From Flavobacteriaceae bacterium (GTDB lineage Bacteria > Bacteroidota > Bacteroidia > Flavobacteriales > Flavobacteriaceae): a stretch of 35,598 nt of DNA. This document shows positions 1-8,227 of this stretch, piece after piece. Location: contig JAENXD010000006.1 in assembly GCA_016649745.1 (NCBI GenBank), positions 1 through 35,598 on the forward strand. Direction: 5' to 3'. Position numbers and translations under genes: made by a program. How positions within the stretch are numbered: position 1 is the first letter of the stretch; each line of letters begins with the position of its first letter. The notes beneath the pieces were generated by a model. The model made no database searches and was not told where the DNA came from. It worked only from the letters and a program-made list of their open reading frames with translations.

Positions 1-28
1 ATGGTGGGAGAGTATGTCACCGCCTTTC
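1..28 (+). rRNA. rrf: 5S ribosomal RNA, 3' end only
   Basis: The first bases match the conserved 3' part of bacterial 5S rRNA: a GGGAGAGTA-type loop E/helix IV segment followed by a CACCGCC-like 3' strand of helix I. Most of the gene lies left of the window. A strong terminator follows within a few bases, as expected at the end of an rRNA operon. The exact 3' end is estimated. Confidence 0.72.
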
Positions 29-33
29 TTTTG

Positions 34-69
34 AAAAACCTTCAACTTTACTGTTGGAGGTTTTTTTTT
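34..69 (+). terminator. Rho-independent terminator of the rRNA operon
   Basis: A 13-bp stem (34-46 with 53-65, one G-U pair) with a TTTACT loop is followed by an uninterrupted run of T to position 69. It lies directly behind the 5S rRNA tail. Confidence 0.85.
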
Positions 70-157
70 GGAATAAATTTGAGATTTATCAATCCGTATT
101 TTCTGTTATCTGAATTATTTATCCGTATTTTGTTGTAATTAACTAATAAATATAGAA

Positions 158-586
158 ATGAAACAACAGAATTTTAAGAATCACAGTAGATGGGTGATTG
201 GATATCACGGCATAACACTTATAGCCATTCTGGCTTTTTTAGTAGGATCAATTAGAAATTTTTTAAAGTCATCAGAGGATAATTTATACTCCGCCTCCTT
301 ATTGGTTTTGCTTGGCTTTATTTTGTTCTTTATGTTTCATTTCTTAAGATCTTTCGCTTTAAAAGCGCAAGACAGGGCAATTAGAGCAGAAGAAAAGTTA
401 AGATATTTTATTTTAACTGGAAAAGCAATCAGCAATAAAATTACAACGAGACAATTTGTCGGATTGCGGTTTGCTTCTGATGAGGAATTTCCTGCCTTGG
501 CTGAAAAAGCAGAACGAGAAAATCTTTCAGAAAATGATATTAAAAAAGCAATAATCAATTGGAAAGCTGACGAATATCGTGTTTAA
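158..586 (+). CDS. DUF6526 family membrane protein
   Basis: A 142-residue protein with two predicted membrane helices (about residues 15-33 and 45-65). A charged cytoplasmic tail follows, ending in a short helical region (EFPALAEKAERENLSE...). The N-terminus MKQQNFKNHSRWVIGYH resembles the QNxKNHxRxxxxYH start typical of DUF6526, a Bacteroidota family of unknown function. The gene stands alone after an rRNA terminator and before a convergent gene. The family call is from memory of the pattern, and no biochemical role can be given. Confidence 0.72.
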   Translation: MKQQNFKNHSRWVIGYHGITLIAILAFLVGSIRNFLKSSEDNLYSASLLVLLGFILFFMFHFLRSFALKAQDRAIRAEEKLRYFILTGKAISNKITTRQFVGLRFASDEEFPALAEKAERENLSENDIKKAIINWKADEYRV

Positions 587-613
587 GATATAATCGATCG
601 ACTTTTAAAGACA

Positions 614-644
614 AAAAATCCTCCTATTATATGGGACGATTTTT
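614..644. terminator. Imperfect bidirectional terminator between convergent genes
   Basis: An A-rich arm ending in ATCCTCC pairs with GGGACGATTTTT, with one internal mismatch, between the convergent genes at 158-586 and 700-2379. A and T tracts on the two sides would serve both directions. Confidence 0.55.
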
Positions 645-699
645 AATTTCAATTTCGATTGAATGAAGGTACTTTATTATTCAATACTTTGATTCAAAT

Positions 700-2379
700 T
701 TATTTTAATACCTCAATAATTGGATTGCCTGTATTTCCATTTGGTTCTGTTATGTTTAAAAAACTGGCTAATGTTGGTGCAATATCGATGATTGGATAAA
801 AAATGTCAGATTTTCCTTTTTTAATTCTTTCCCCATAGAATATTAGTGGAACATGGGTGTCGTAACTGTGGCCCGAACCGTGAGTAGTACCGGTTTTTGA
901 GTGGGTAATTGTTGAAGGATTTGGAATAAATAAGACATCTCCTGAGAATTTTTGATTGTACCCATTTTGTAAAGTTTGTAATAGGCCTGAACTAAAGGTT
1001 GTAGTTTGTAAAGTATGGGCGGTTACCGATTTATAAACGTTTTCAAAATTTATTATCTTGTCAGCTATTACTTGCGACACTTCAATGGTGTTTAGTTTTA
1101 ATACTTCAATTTTCTCTTTATTTAAAAAGATTTGATAATTGGAAATATCTTCAACAATGTCATTCGAATTAAAATATTTCAACGTAATTTCGTTTACAAA
1201 TTGTTTAAATGCGATTGGATTAAAATAGCCCGCTGGAATTTTTAATGAATTTAAATAGGCAGGAACTGGGACTGCAGCATGGTCAGCAGTTAAAAAAAGT
1301 GTATAATTGTTTTCCCCAACTTCCTTATCTAAAAAATTCAGAAGACTTTCCAAATCTTTGTCGAGTCTAATATAGGTGTCTTCTAGCTCTTTGGAGTCAG
1401 TTCCAAATTGATGGCCGACATAATCGGTACTTGAAAAACTCACTGCTAAAAAGTCTGTAAATTCACCTTTACCTAATTTCTCACCTTTTACAGCGGCTTC
1501 AACAAAATCTTTAGTAATTGAATTACCTGCCGGAATGGCTTTTATCAAACTAAAATTACTGTTTGTTTTTCTTAATTCAGCTAAATCATAAGGAAATGTG
1601 GAAGTTGTTTTTCCTTTAAATAAGCCTTCATAGTCGTTATTGTCCGGTAATGTTTCAGTATATGTTGAAATGTCATAATAAGTATTCCAAGTCTCGTTTA
1701 AATAGGCGTCAGCTTTCCCTGAATTATTAAACTCATTTACCCAATCTGGAAGTTCATTCATATAAAATGTGCTGGTAATAAATTTCCCTTCATTACCGCC
1801 TTCAAACCAATAAGCGGCATTTGCCGTATGCCCGCCTGGTAAAATTGCTGATCGGTCTTTTATAGCAATACTAATGGTTTTGCCTCGCATATTTTGTGAC
1901 AATCTTAATTGATCTGTGATGGTGGTTGTCAACATTCTATGAGGCGATTTGTTGCCTCCAGAGTTTGCTCCTACACTTTTATAGTTGTTATCATCTACGC
2001 AATAAATAGATTTTTTTTCATATTTATCATACCAGTCATTGGAAATAATACCGTGATTACTTGGTGTTGTGCCTGTATAAATGGATGTGTGACCCACAGC
2101 GGTATAAGTTGGAATATAGTTGTAATGAACATTTTTTAAATTATAACCATCTCTCATTAATCGTTTAAAACCGCCATCACCATATTTATTGTAAAATTTT
2201 ACTAAATAATCGTAACGCATTTGGTCTACTACAATCCCAACAATTAATTTAGGGTTTGTTTGTTCAGTTTCAGCAGAAATAGAGATATCGACAGGTGAAA
2301 CGGCCGTGGTTTCAGATTTTATGGCAATGCATCTAATTAAGGTTAAACTAATGATTAGTAATATAAATATTTTCTTCAT
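700..2379 (-). CDS. pafA: PafA-like alkaline phosphatase, exported
   Basis: A 559-residue member of the alkaline phosphatase superfamily that best fits the PafA group, broad-specificity phosphomonoesterases of the periplasm or cell surface. Visible active-site elements are D52 (VVDQMRYD), the probable nucleophile T93 in PTYTAVGH, N114 (SNDW), K174 and R176 (IKDR), D319 and H323 (STDYVGH), D366-H367 (TADH) and a final zinc-ligand-type His near H509 (DTHVPL). K-x-R after the nucleophile is the PafA-type signature for monoesterase activity. The N-terminus is a signal peptide ending LTLIRC, so it may be a lipoprotein anchored at C17, although Arg before the Cys is unusual. It is divergent from mlaE and convergent with the DUF6526 gene. 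A likely role is release of phosphate from organic phosphates outside the inner membrane. Confidence 0.88.
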   Translation of the reverse strand: MKKIFILLIISLTLIRCIAIKSETTAVSPVDISISAETEQTNPKLIVGIVVDQMRYDYLVKFYNKYGDGGFKRLMRDGYNLKNVHYNYIPTYTAVGHTSIYTGTTPSNHGIISNDWYDKYEKKSIYCVDDNNYKSVGANSGGNKSPHRMLTTTITDQLRLSQNMRGKTISIAIKDRSAILPGGHTANAAYWFEGGNEGKFITSTFYMNELPDWVNEFNNSGKADAYLNETWNTYYDISTYTETLPDNNDYEGLFKGKTTSTFPYDLAELRKTNSNFSLIKAIPAGNSITKDFVEAAVKGEKLGKGEFTDFLAVSFSSTDYVGHQFGTDSKELEDTYIRLDKDLESLLNFLDKEVGENNYTLFLTADHAAVPVPAYLNSLKIPAGYFNPIAFKQFVNEITLKYFNSNDIVEDISNYQIFLNKEKIEVLKLNTIEVSQVIADKIINFENVYKSVTAHTLQTTTFSSGLLQTLQNGYNQKFSGDVLFIPNPSTITHSKTGTTHGSGHSYDTHVPLIFYGERIKKGKSDIFYPIIDIAPTLASFLNITEPNGNTGNPIIEVLK

Positions 2380-2401
2380 TTTAATGTAAATTTTACAATT
2401 T

Positions 2402-2409
2402 CAAAAGTA
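2402..2409 (-). promoter_or_regulatory. Candidate -7 element for the PafA-like gene
   Basis: On the minus strand this reads TACTTTTG, a full match to the Bacteroidota -7 consensus TAnnTTTG, 22 nt upstream of the start codon. The -33 element is weak (TTTA with a spacer of about 22 nt). No mapped transcript supports it. Confidence 0.42.
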
Positions 2410-2498
2410 CTAAATTTTTAAAGTGTTGCGTTAAACTTAAGTTACAAAAACGATAATAAATAGTATTAATTTAATATTTTAGCCAAAAATAAATTGAG

Positions 2499-3239
2499 AT
2501 GCGCTACTTAAAGCATATAGGAAAATATTTTATTATGCTTCGGCAAGTTTTTAGAAAGCCACAAAAATGGTCGGTTTTTAGAGAAATGTTATTTAGGGAA
2601 ATTGAAGATTTAGGGCTTAAATCGTTAGGGATAATTGCTTTTATCTCTTTTTTTGTTGGCGGAGTTGTGGCTATTCAAACGGCCTTAAATGTCGATAGTC
2701 CTTTTATACCTAAATACTTAATAGGCTTTGCCACAATGCGATCCATGATTTTAGAATTTGCACCAACATTTATGAGTGTTATTTTGGCTGGAAAAGTGGG
2801 GTCATATATCTCTTCAAGTATTGGCACCATGAGAGTTACTGAGCAAATAGATGCCTTGGAAGTCATGGGAATCAATTCTTTAAATTATTTGGTGTTGCCT
2901 AAAATTATTGCAACCGTATTTTTTTACCCCTTGTTAATTTCGTTAGCTATGTTTTTAGGAATTTTGGGAGGATATGTGGCCGGAACTTTAACTGATTTAT
3001 TTTATAGTGAAGATTATATTTATGGAATTCGACTTGATTTTGATTCTTACTATATACAATATGCTTTAATTAAAACAGTAGTTTTTGCATTTGTAATCGC
3101 AACCATACCGGCATATCATGGCTATTATGTAAAAGGTGGTTCATTAGAAGTTGGTCGTGCAAGTACGCAAGCCGTAGTTTGGACTAGTGTTGTTATCATT
3201 TTATTAAACTATTTTTTAACCCAAATGCTATTAGGATAA
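2499..3239 (+). CDS. mlaE: MlaE family lipid ABC transporter permease
   Basis: A 246-residue inner-membrane protein with about five to six hydrophobic helices. It carries the MlaE/YrbE hallmark run around residues 85-130 (APTFMSVILAGKVGSYISSSIGTMRVTEQIDALEVMG). This is the permease of the Mla-type system that moves phospholipids between the inner and outer membranes. The ATPase gene begins on the base after the stop codon, so the two are translated from one transcript. An MlaD/MCE-domain gene, usually the third member, does not follow; a tRNA promoter does. Confidence 0.93.
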   Translation: MRYLKHIGKYFIMLRQVFRKPQKWSVFREMLFREIEDLGLKSLGIIAFISFFVGGVVAIQTALNVDSPFIPKYLIGFATMRSMILEFAPTFMSVILAGKVGSYISSSIGTMRVTEQIDALEVMGINSLNYLVLPKIIATVFFYPLLISLAMFLGILGGYVAGTLTDLFYSEDYIYGIRLDFDSYYIQYALIKTVVFAFVIATIPAYHGYYVKGGSLEVGRASTQAVVWTSVVIILLNYFLTQMLLG

Positions 3240-4007
3240 ATGATTGAAGTTACGGATTTATATAAAGAATTTAAAGGCGTACCGGTTTTAAAAGGAATTT
3301 CAACCACTTTTGAAAAAGGAGTAACCAATATGATTATTGGTCAGAGCGGATCTGGTAAAACGGTTTTTTTAAAATGTTTGGTTGGGTTGCACATTCCTGA
3401 TAGCGGGATAATTTGTTTTGATGGAAGAAAGCATACGGAACTGAGTATTGAGGAACACAGGCTATTACGGCAGGAAATTGGAATGGTTTTTCAAGGAGGA
3501 GCTCTTTATGATTCATTAACAGTTGAAGAAAATATTATGTTTCCACTGAAAATGTTTACAGATCAATCTTTTGCTGAAAATCTTGATCGCGTAAATTTTG
3601 TTTTAAAAAGGGTAAATTTAGAAAATGCAAATAAAAAATTTCCGGCTGAATTGTCCGGAGGTATGCAAAAAAGAGTATCAATTGCCAGAGCCATTGTCAT
3701 GAATCCAAAGTACTTATTTTGTGATGAACCGAACTCTGGTTTGGATCCGAATACGGCGACAGTCATCGATAATTTAATTAAAGAAATTACGGAAGAATAT
3801 CAAATAATTACGGTGATAAATTCACATGATATGAATTCTGTTATGGAAATTGGAGAAAAAATTATTTTTTTAAAGGATGGTGTAAAAGAATGGGAAGGAT
3901 CGAATAAAGAGATATTTAAAACTGAAAATGAGGCAATTGTGAATTTTGTGTATTCTTCCAATTTATTCAGAAAAGTTAGGGAGGTTTATTTGAAAGAAAC
4001 AAAGTAG
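3240..4007 (+). CDS. mlaF: MlaF family lipid ABC transporter ATP-binding protein
   Basis: A 255-residue ABC ATPase that partners the preceding permease. It has Walker A GQSGSGKT (34-41), the Q-loop in VFQGG (83-87), signature LSGGMQKR (138-145), Walker B YLFCDEP (158-164, catalytic E163) and H-loop H196. The LSGGM variant and the SGLDP D-loop are typical of MlaF/Ttg2A proteins. A charged C-terminal extension (about 230-255) follows the nucleotide-binding domain. The ATG directly abuts the mlaE stop, which implies translational coupling. Confidence 0.93.
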   Translation: MIEVTDLYKEFKGVPVLKGISTTFEKGVTNMIIGQSGSGKTVFLKCLVGLHIPDSGIICFDGRKHTELSIEEHRLLRQEIGMVFQGGALYDSLTVEENIMFPLKMFTDQSFAENLDRVNFVLKRVNLENANKKFPAELSGGMQKRVSIARAIVMNPKYLFCDEPNSGLDPNTATVIDNLIKEITEEYQIITVINSHDMNSVMEIGEKIIFLKDGVKEWEGSNKEIFKTENEAIVNFVYSSNLFRKVREVYLKETK

Positions 4008-4015
4008 GTTAGAAG

Positions 4016-4046
4016 TTTGTTTTTATTAAATATACCCTTATATTTG
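4016..4046 (+). promoter_or_regulatory. Promoter of the tRNA-Lys/tRNA-Tyr unit
   Basis: A TTTG (4016-4019), a 19-nt spacer and TATATTTG (4039-4046) match the Bacteroidota sigma-factor consensus (-33 TTTG, -7 TAnnTTTG) in sequence and spacing. Transcription should begin near 4050-4053, about 18 nt before the first tRNA. Confidence 0.78.
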
Positions 4047-4069
4047 CAGCCGCTAAAAAGCAAAAGAAT

Positions 4070-4142
4070 GACCTGGTAGCTCAGTTGGTAGAGCACCTCC
4101 CTTTTAAGGAGGTGGTCCTGGGTTCGAGCCCCAGCCCGGTCA
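4070..4142 (+). tRNA. tRNA-Lys (anticodon TTT)
   Basis: A 73-nt cloverleaf. The D arm is GCTC/GAGC. The anticodon stem is CCTCC/GGAGG with loop CTTTTAA, so the anticodon TTT is at 4103-4105. The T arm is CTGGG/CCCAG with loop TTCGAGC. The acceptor stem GACCTGG/CCCGGTC pairs except for a T-C mismatch at the fifth position. CCA is not encoded after the discriminator A. Confidence 0.95.
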
Positions 4143-4143
4143 C

Positions 4144-4173
4144 AAAAAGCTTCTCAAGATAGAGGAGCTTTTT
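4144..4173 (+). terminator. Hairpin between the two tRNAs
   Basis: A 12-bp stem AAAAAGCTTCTC / GAGGAGCTTTTT (one G-U pair) with loop AAGATA lies between the tRNAs. It looks like a terminator with only a short T tail. It may act partly, or serve as a processing spacer, since no separate promoter for the second tRNA fits in the gap. Confidence 0.6.
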
Positions 4174-4186
4174 AATTTAAAATCTT

Positions 4187-4267
<81 letters not shown>

Positions 4268-4269
4268 CA

Positions 4270-4301
4270 AAGGTCTCAAACAATTTATTTGAGGCTTTTT
4301 T
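4270..4301 (+). terminator. Rho-independent terminator after tRNA-Tyr
   Basis: An AAGGTCTCAAA arm (from 4270) pairs with TTTGAGGCTTT (from 4288), using two G-U pairs, and is followed by a T run to 4301. Confidence 0.75.
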
Positions 4302-4392
4302 ATTGAAATTTTAAATTTTGGTCGAATAAATATAGAGCGATTGGATAATACTTCCGGTACCGTTCTTCCAAGATTTGGGCTTATTGTTGATT

Positions 4393-5796
4393 TTAGTTTT
4401 GGTTTACAATTAAAGTATCTAAATTTAAACGTGTTTTAAGCCATTTTTTTAATTGGTCCTTTTTCAGATCTTTTTTTGGCACAGATTTGTCCCATTCCGC
4501 ATTAAATACGGTAATGGTATCTACTGTCTTAAAATTAGTATTAACCTGCTGAGCGTAGCTTAATTGCTTTAAGCCGCTATAATTAATCTGAGCTTCTTTA
4601 CTTATTTGTATAAAAGGAATTTGGGAAGCGTAAAATTTAGACAATTCAGTTTCTAAAAGATTAAGTTTAGCTTCTTTTTCTTTTAAGGATTCATCTCTTG
4701 TGGAAATTAGTTTTTGATTTTGTTTGTATAATTCCGTCAGGTTATCAACATCTTTCATTAAATCTGAATCAACATTTTGTTCCACAAATAACTTAGTATT
4801 AGTAAGCCCATAATTGGGAAGTTTGGCTTTCCAATAATTAATTTCTTTTTCAGAAAGTGTTTTACCATACACATAAATTTTTAAACTATTTTTGTTATAA
4901 TCAAGGTCTTCATCTTTTTCATCTATAATGCTAATTCCGCTCTTTTTTAAATCAGCTATAAAATTTTCAGCGGATCGTTTAAATTGATTTATTTTGAATA
5001 AATTAAAAAATAAGTAAAGACTTCCTGCAAAAACTAAAAATGCAACAAATGAGACCAAGCGCGCAATACGTTTTCTTTTTTTTGAATTTATGTATTCAAC
5101 CATTGGAAATCTTAAAAACTTAACAATTACTAAAGTTGCTAAAGCAATAAATATGCTATTGATTGTGAATAAGAACATGGCACCTCCAAAATAGCTTAAA
5201 CTACCTGTTGCAAGCCCATATCCGGCCGTGCAAAGCGGTGGCATTAAAGCCGTGGCAATGGCTACTCCCGCTATAGTATTTGTCTGTTTGGTTCTTCTGC
5301 TTAAAACGATTATTAAAGCTAAACCACCTGCAAGACCAATAAATACATCCCGAACGTCAGGAGCTGTTCTTGATAAGAGCTCAGGAGTTTCATCTCTGAA
5401 TATGGGAATTAAAAAAAATAAAAAGGAAGTCGTTAAACTCAATACAACCATTACTCCTAAATTTATCAGAGAGCGTTTTAAAGTGTCAATATCATTTATG
5501 CCGACAGACAATCCAACTCCTAAAATTGGACCCATTAACGGGGAGATTAGCATTGCGCCAATTACAACTGCAGGTGAACCAATATTTAAACCAATAGAAG
5601 CTATTAAAATGGAAAAAATCAATACCCAAGCCGTATTGCCTTTCATTGCAATATTTTCTTTTATATCTTCAATAGTACCTTTTTTATCTGTTCCCGTTTT
5701 GATATCGAATACTTCAAAGAAAAAATGTTTTATGGCTGTCCAAGCCACAGTTAATTTTTTCGTATCTTCAACTTGGTTATTGTTTGTGTTTTTCAT
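4393..5796 (-). CDS. DUF389 (TIGR00341-type) integral membrane protein
   Basis: A 467-residue protein. An N-terminal soluble stretch (about 1-50) leads into a membrane domain with the DUF389 signature GAMLISPLMGPILGVGLSVGI (about 82-102). Further helices continue to about residue 265. The C-terminal half (about 270-467) is hydrophilic and predicted helical with heptad-like spacing (residues ~350-400). The function of DUF389 is not established. It is the last gene of a minus-strand run, 11 nt after manC, which suggests co-transcription rather than a shared pathway. Confidence 0.85.
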   Translation of the reverse strand: MKNTNNNQVEDTKKLTVAWTAIKHFFFEVFDIKTGTDKKGTIEDIKENIAMKGNTAWVLIFSILIASIGLNIGSPAVVIGAMLISPLMGPILGVGLSVGINDIDTLKRSLINLGVMVVLSLTTSFLFFLIPIFRDETPELLSRTAPDVRDVFIGLAGGLALIIVLSRRTKQTNTIAGVAIATALMPPLCTAGYGLATGSLSYFGGAMFLFTINSIFIALATLVIVKFLRFPMVEYINSKKRKRIARLVSFVAFLVFAGSLYLFFNLFKINQFKRSAENFIADLKKSGISIIDEKDEDLDYNKNSLKIYVYGKTLSEKEINYWKAKLPNYGLTNTKLFVEQNVDSDLMKDVDNLTELYKQNQKLISTRDESLKEKEAKLNLLETELSKFYASQIPFIQISKEAQINYSGLKQLSYAQQVNTNFKTVDTITVFNAEWDKSVPKKDLKKDQLKKWLKTRLNLDTLIVNQN

Positions 5797-5807
5797 AATT
5801 GCATTTT

Positions 5808-6884
5808 TTAAATGAAATCATCTCCAAATTCAGCTTTCACTGCTGAAGTTATTTGTTTTATTTCTTGTTCTTTGTTTTTGGGACAAATAAGAATTACACC
5901 ATCTTTTTCAATTACTATAAAGTCATTTAAACCTTGTATAACAACACGTTTTCCGGACTGTGTTCTAATCATATTGTTTTTGGAATCTCTATAGATAACA
6001 TTTCCGCCAACAGTAGCGTTTTGGTTTTTATCTTTGGTAAGTTTGTTATAAAGAGAACCCCAAGTTCCAAGATCATTCCAGCCAAATTCAACAGGTAATA
6101 TATAAACATTCTCTGCTTTTTCCATAATCCCAAAGTCGATGGATACATTTTCTGAAAAAGCATAATTTTTTTCAATAAAATCATTTTCTGAAGTCTTATT
6201 GTAACTATTTTGTCCTTTCGAAAATAGGGCATACATTTCTGGCAAATGGGTTTCAAAAGCTTTTAAAATGCTTTTCGCGCTCCAAACAAAAATACCGGCA
6301 TTCCATAGGTAATCGCCACTTTTCAAAAATTGTTCAGCAGTTTCTAAGTTTGGTTTTTCTGTAAAATCAGTTACTTTTTTTATAGCATTTTCTGAAGGAC
6401 TAAATTTAATATATCCATAACCGGTATTTGGCTCTGATGGTTTAATGCCTAGCGTTAACAGCGCATCATTTTCAGCACAAAAATTAAAAGCAGTTTGAAC
6501 ATTGTTTAAAAATTCATGTTCATCTTCAATCCAATGATCTGAAGGAGCAATAATTAGAATTCCTTCCGGATTTTCATTGTAAATTTTAAAAGCGCTGTAT
6601 AAAATACATGGCGCTGTATTTCGCATAGCAGGCTCTAACAATATTTGTTTTGTTGTTATTGTTGGAAGTTGTTCCGTTATTATTTTTTCATAAATTTTAT
6701 TGGTGGCAATTAAAATATTTTTTGAAGGAATTAAGGTTTCAAAACGGTTCACTGTTTGTTGAATTAATGAACTTCCGGTGCCCAGCATATCGTGAAATTG
6801 TTTTGGAAACTGTTGGGTACTCAAAGGCCAAAATCGAGAACCGACGCCTCCGGCCATAATGATGGCATAATAATTTTTATTCAT
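5808..6884 (-). CDS. manC: Mannose-1-phosphate guanylyltransferase
   Basis: A 358-residue nucleotidyltransferase that makes GDP-mannose from mannose-1-phosphate and GTP for surface glycans. The N-terminus has the pyrophosphorylase signature: MAGGVGSRFWPLS (10-22) and the FPKQF lysine segment (26-30). Further motifs are SDHWI (near 115), a sugar-binding TEKPN segment (near 193), NAGIFVW, and VEFGWNDLGTWGSL (near 265-278). It lacks the C-terminal phosphomannose isomerase domain of bifunctional ManC/AlgA, which fits the length. The SprT-like gene lies 61 nt upstream and the DUF389 gene 11 nt downstream. Confidence 0.93.
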   Translation of the reverse strand: MNKNYYAIIMAGGVGSRFWPLSTQQFPKQFHDMLGTGSSLIQQTVNRFETLIPSKNILIATNKIYEKIITEQLPTITTKQILLEPAMRNTAPCILYSAFKIYNENPEGILIIAPSDHWIEDEHEFLNNVQTAFNFCAENDALLTLGIKPSEPNTGYGYIKFSPSENAIKKVTDFTEKPNLETAEQFLKSGDYLWNAGIFVWSAKSILKAFETHLPEMYALFSKGQNSYNKTSENDFIEKNYAFSENVSIDFGIMEKAENVYILPVEFGWNDLGTWGSLYNKLTKDKNQNATVGGNVIYRDSKNNMIRTQSGKRVVIQGLNDFIVIEKDGVILICPKNKEQEIKQITSAVKAEFGDDFI

Positions 6885-6945
6885 CTATATAAATTTTATT
6901 GGTACTACAAGCCTTCATTTATTTTGGTTGGTAATATCCTTTTGT

Positions 6946-7539
6946 TTAATAATCTTTACAGGCTTCTACTTCAGCATTTGGATTGAATAAATAAACCTTT
7001 TTACTGGCCATTTCAACGCATTCAAATCGCGTTCTTCTTTGGGCTCCTTTTTTAAAAGATTTATTGTTGAAACTAAAAATGCTTCCGTTTTCTAACTCAA
7101 AGATAAAACTCTTTTCCGACTTTTCATTGTACATATTTAAAGCACGAGTCAAATTGACGTCGGCTCCGGTGCTCGCTCTCGGATTTTTAAGATAATTTGC
7201 CAAATAAGGAAGCAGGTGCGACGGATAAATGGTTGGTTGCAAAAAGGGTAACATTAAATGTTGAAAATTTTGTTTCCATTCCTTGCCGTGCGGTTTCACC
7301 CTTTTGTGTTTTTTGAAAGTAACCAAATGCGCCATTTCGTGAATAAGCGTGAATAAAAACTGGTATTTATTTAACGTGTTATTTAGCGTAATTTGAAAAT
7401 CGCCATTGAGTTTTCTTTTAAAATCACCGTGTTTTGTTGCCCTATTGTTCACTATTTTTATGTGAATAGGATGATTTGTCAGTATTTCTTCAACCAAATC
7501 AACCGAGTTTTCAGGAATGTATTTTGAAAGTATTTTCAT
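6946..7539 (-). CDS. SprT-like zinc metalloprotease-fold protein
   Basis: A 197-residue protein with a zinc site HEMAH (H67, E68, H71) and a downstream third ligand in PHGKEWK (H84). This is the layout of the SprT/Spartan family. In eukaryotes Spartan cuts DNA-protein crosslinks; the bacterial proteins' substrate is not settled. No C-terminal CxxC zinc ribbon is visible. Instead the end holds RRTRFECVEMASKKVYLFNPNAEV, a small beta domain. Six bases separate it from the upstream SDR gene, so it is part of the operon. Confidence 0.85.
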   Translation of the reverse strand: MKILSKYIPENSVDLVEEILTNHPIHIKIVNNRATKHGDFKRKLNGDFQITLNNTLNKYQFLFTLIHEMAHLVTFKKHKRVKPHGKEWKQNFQHLMLPFLQPTIYPSHLLPYLANYLKNPRASTGADVNLTRALNMYNEKSEKSFIFELENGSIFSFNNKSFKKGAQRRTRFECVEMASKKVYLFNPNAEVEACKDY

Positions 7540-7545
7540 AGTTTA

Positions 7546-8226
7546 TTAGGGCGTTGTTGAAGAAACCTGTAAAATTTTTCCGTTGTAAAATTTGTTTCCG
7601 GTTAAGGCAAAATTATAGATATAATCGGCCATTTCTTCAGCTGAAACAGAAGCCTTGTAACCTGGGAATGCTTCTTCAAGCATTTCGGTTTGTACGGCGC
7701 CCAAAGCTAAAGCGTTAAATGCAATTTGATGTTCTTTGTATTCTTCTGCCAAAACTTCCGTTAACGTTAATAAAGCGCCTTTTGAAGAACTATATGCCGC
7801 CAATCCGGGGAATTTCATGCTTTCTTGAACACCGCCAATACTGCTGATATTTACCACGTGACTTCCTTTTCCTAAAAATGGAATGAGTAATCGCGTAAGT
7901 TCGGCAACGGCAAAAACATTGACTTTATAAACCTCTAAAAAGTCTTCTGAGCTTAAATTTTCAAATGATTTGTTAACTAATTTTCCTGCATTATTTATCA
8001 GGACATCAACTTTTTTCCAGTTTTTACCGACAAAGTCTGTTACTTTTTTCAAGTCGTTTTTATTTGATAAATCCGCAGAAATTGTAGTAATATTTTTCAG
8101 ATTTAGATTTTCTAACGGTTTTGTATTTCTCGACAAGGCCAAAACATTGTAATTGTTTTTGGCAAACCGTTGTGCCAGTTCAAAACCAATTCCGCGACTT
8201 GTTCCTGTAATAATAATGTTTTTCAT
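7546..8226 (-). CDS. Short-chain dehydrogenase/reductase (SDR)
   Basis: A 226-residue classical SDR. It has the nucleotide-binding motif TGTSRGIG (7-14), NNAG (78-81), catalytic S129 (NISS) and YSSSK (Y145, K149). The first residues after the Rossmann strand (LSRN, 31-34) suggest an NADP preference. I start at MKNIIITGTSRGIG: a longer in-frame start would add 24 residues lying inside the preceding gene and is not needed by the fold. The gap to the upstream stop codon is one base. The substrate cannot be inferred. Confidence 0.9.
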   Translation of the reverse strand: MKNIIITGTSRGIGFELAQRFAKNNYNVLALSRNTKPLENLNLKNITTISADLSNKNDLKKVTDFVGKNWKKVDVLINNAGKLVNKSFENLSSEDFLEVYKVNVFAVAELTRLLIPFLGKGSHVVNISSIGGVQESMKFPGLAAYSSSKGALLTLTEVLAEEYKEHQIAFNALALGAVQTEMLEEAFPGYKASVSAEEMADYIYNFALTGNKFYNGKILQVSSTTP

Positions 8227-8227
8227 A

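Noticed and set aside
5228-5815. A 195-residue open frame on the plus strand
   Set aside because: It lies antisense to the DUF389 membrane protein gene and its translation has no recognisable motif; membrane-protein genes often give long antisense frames.
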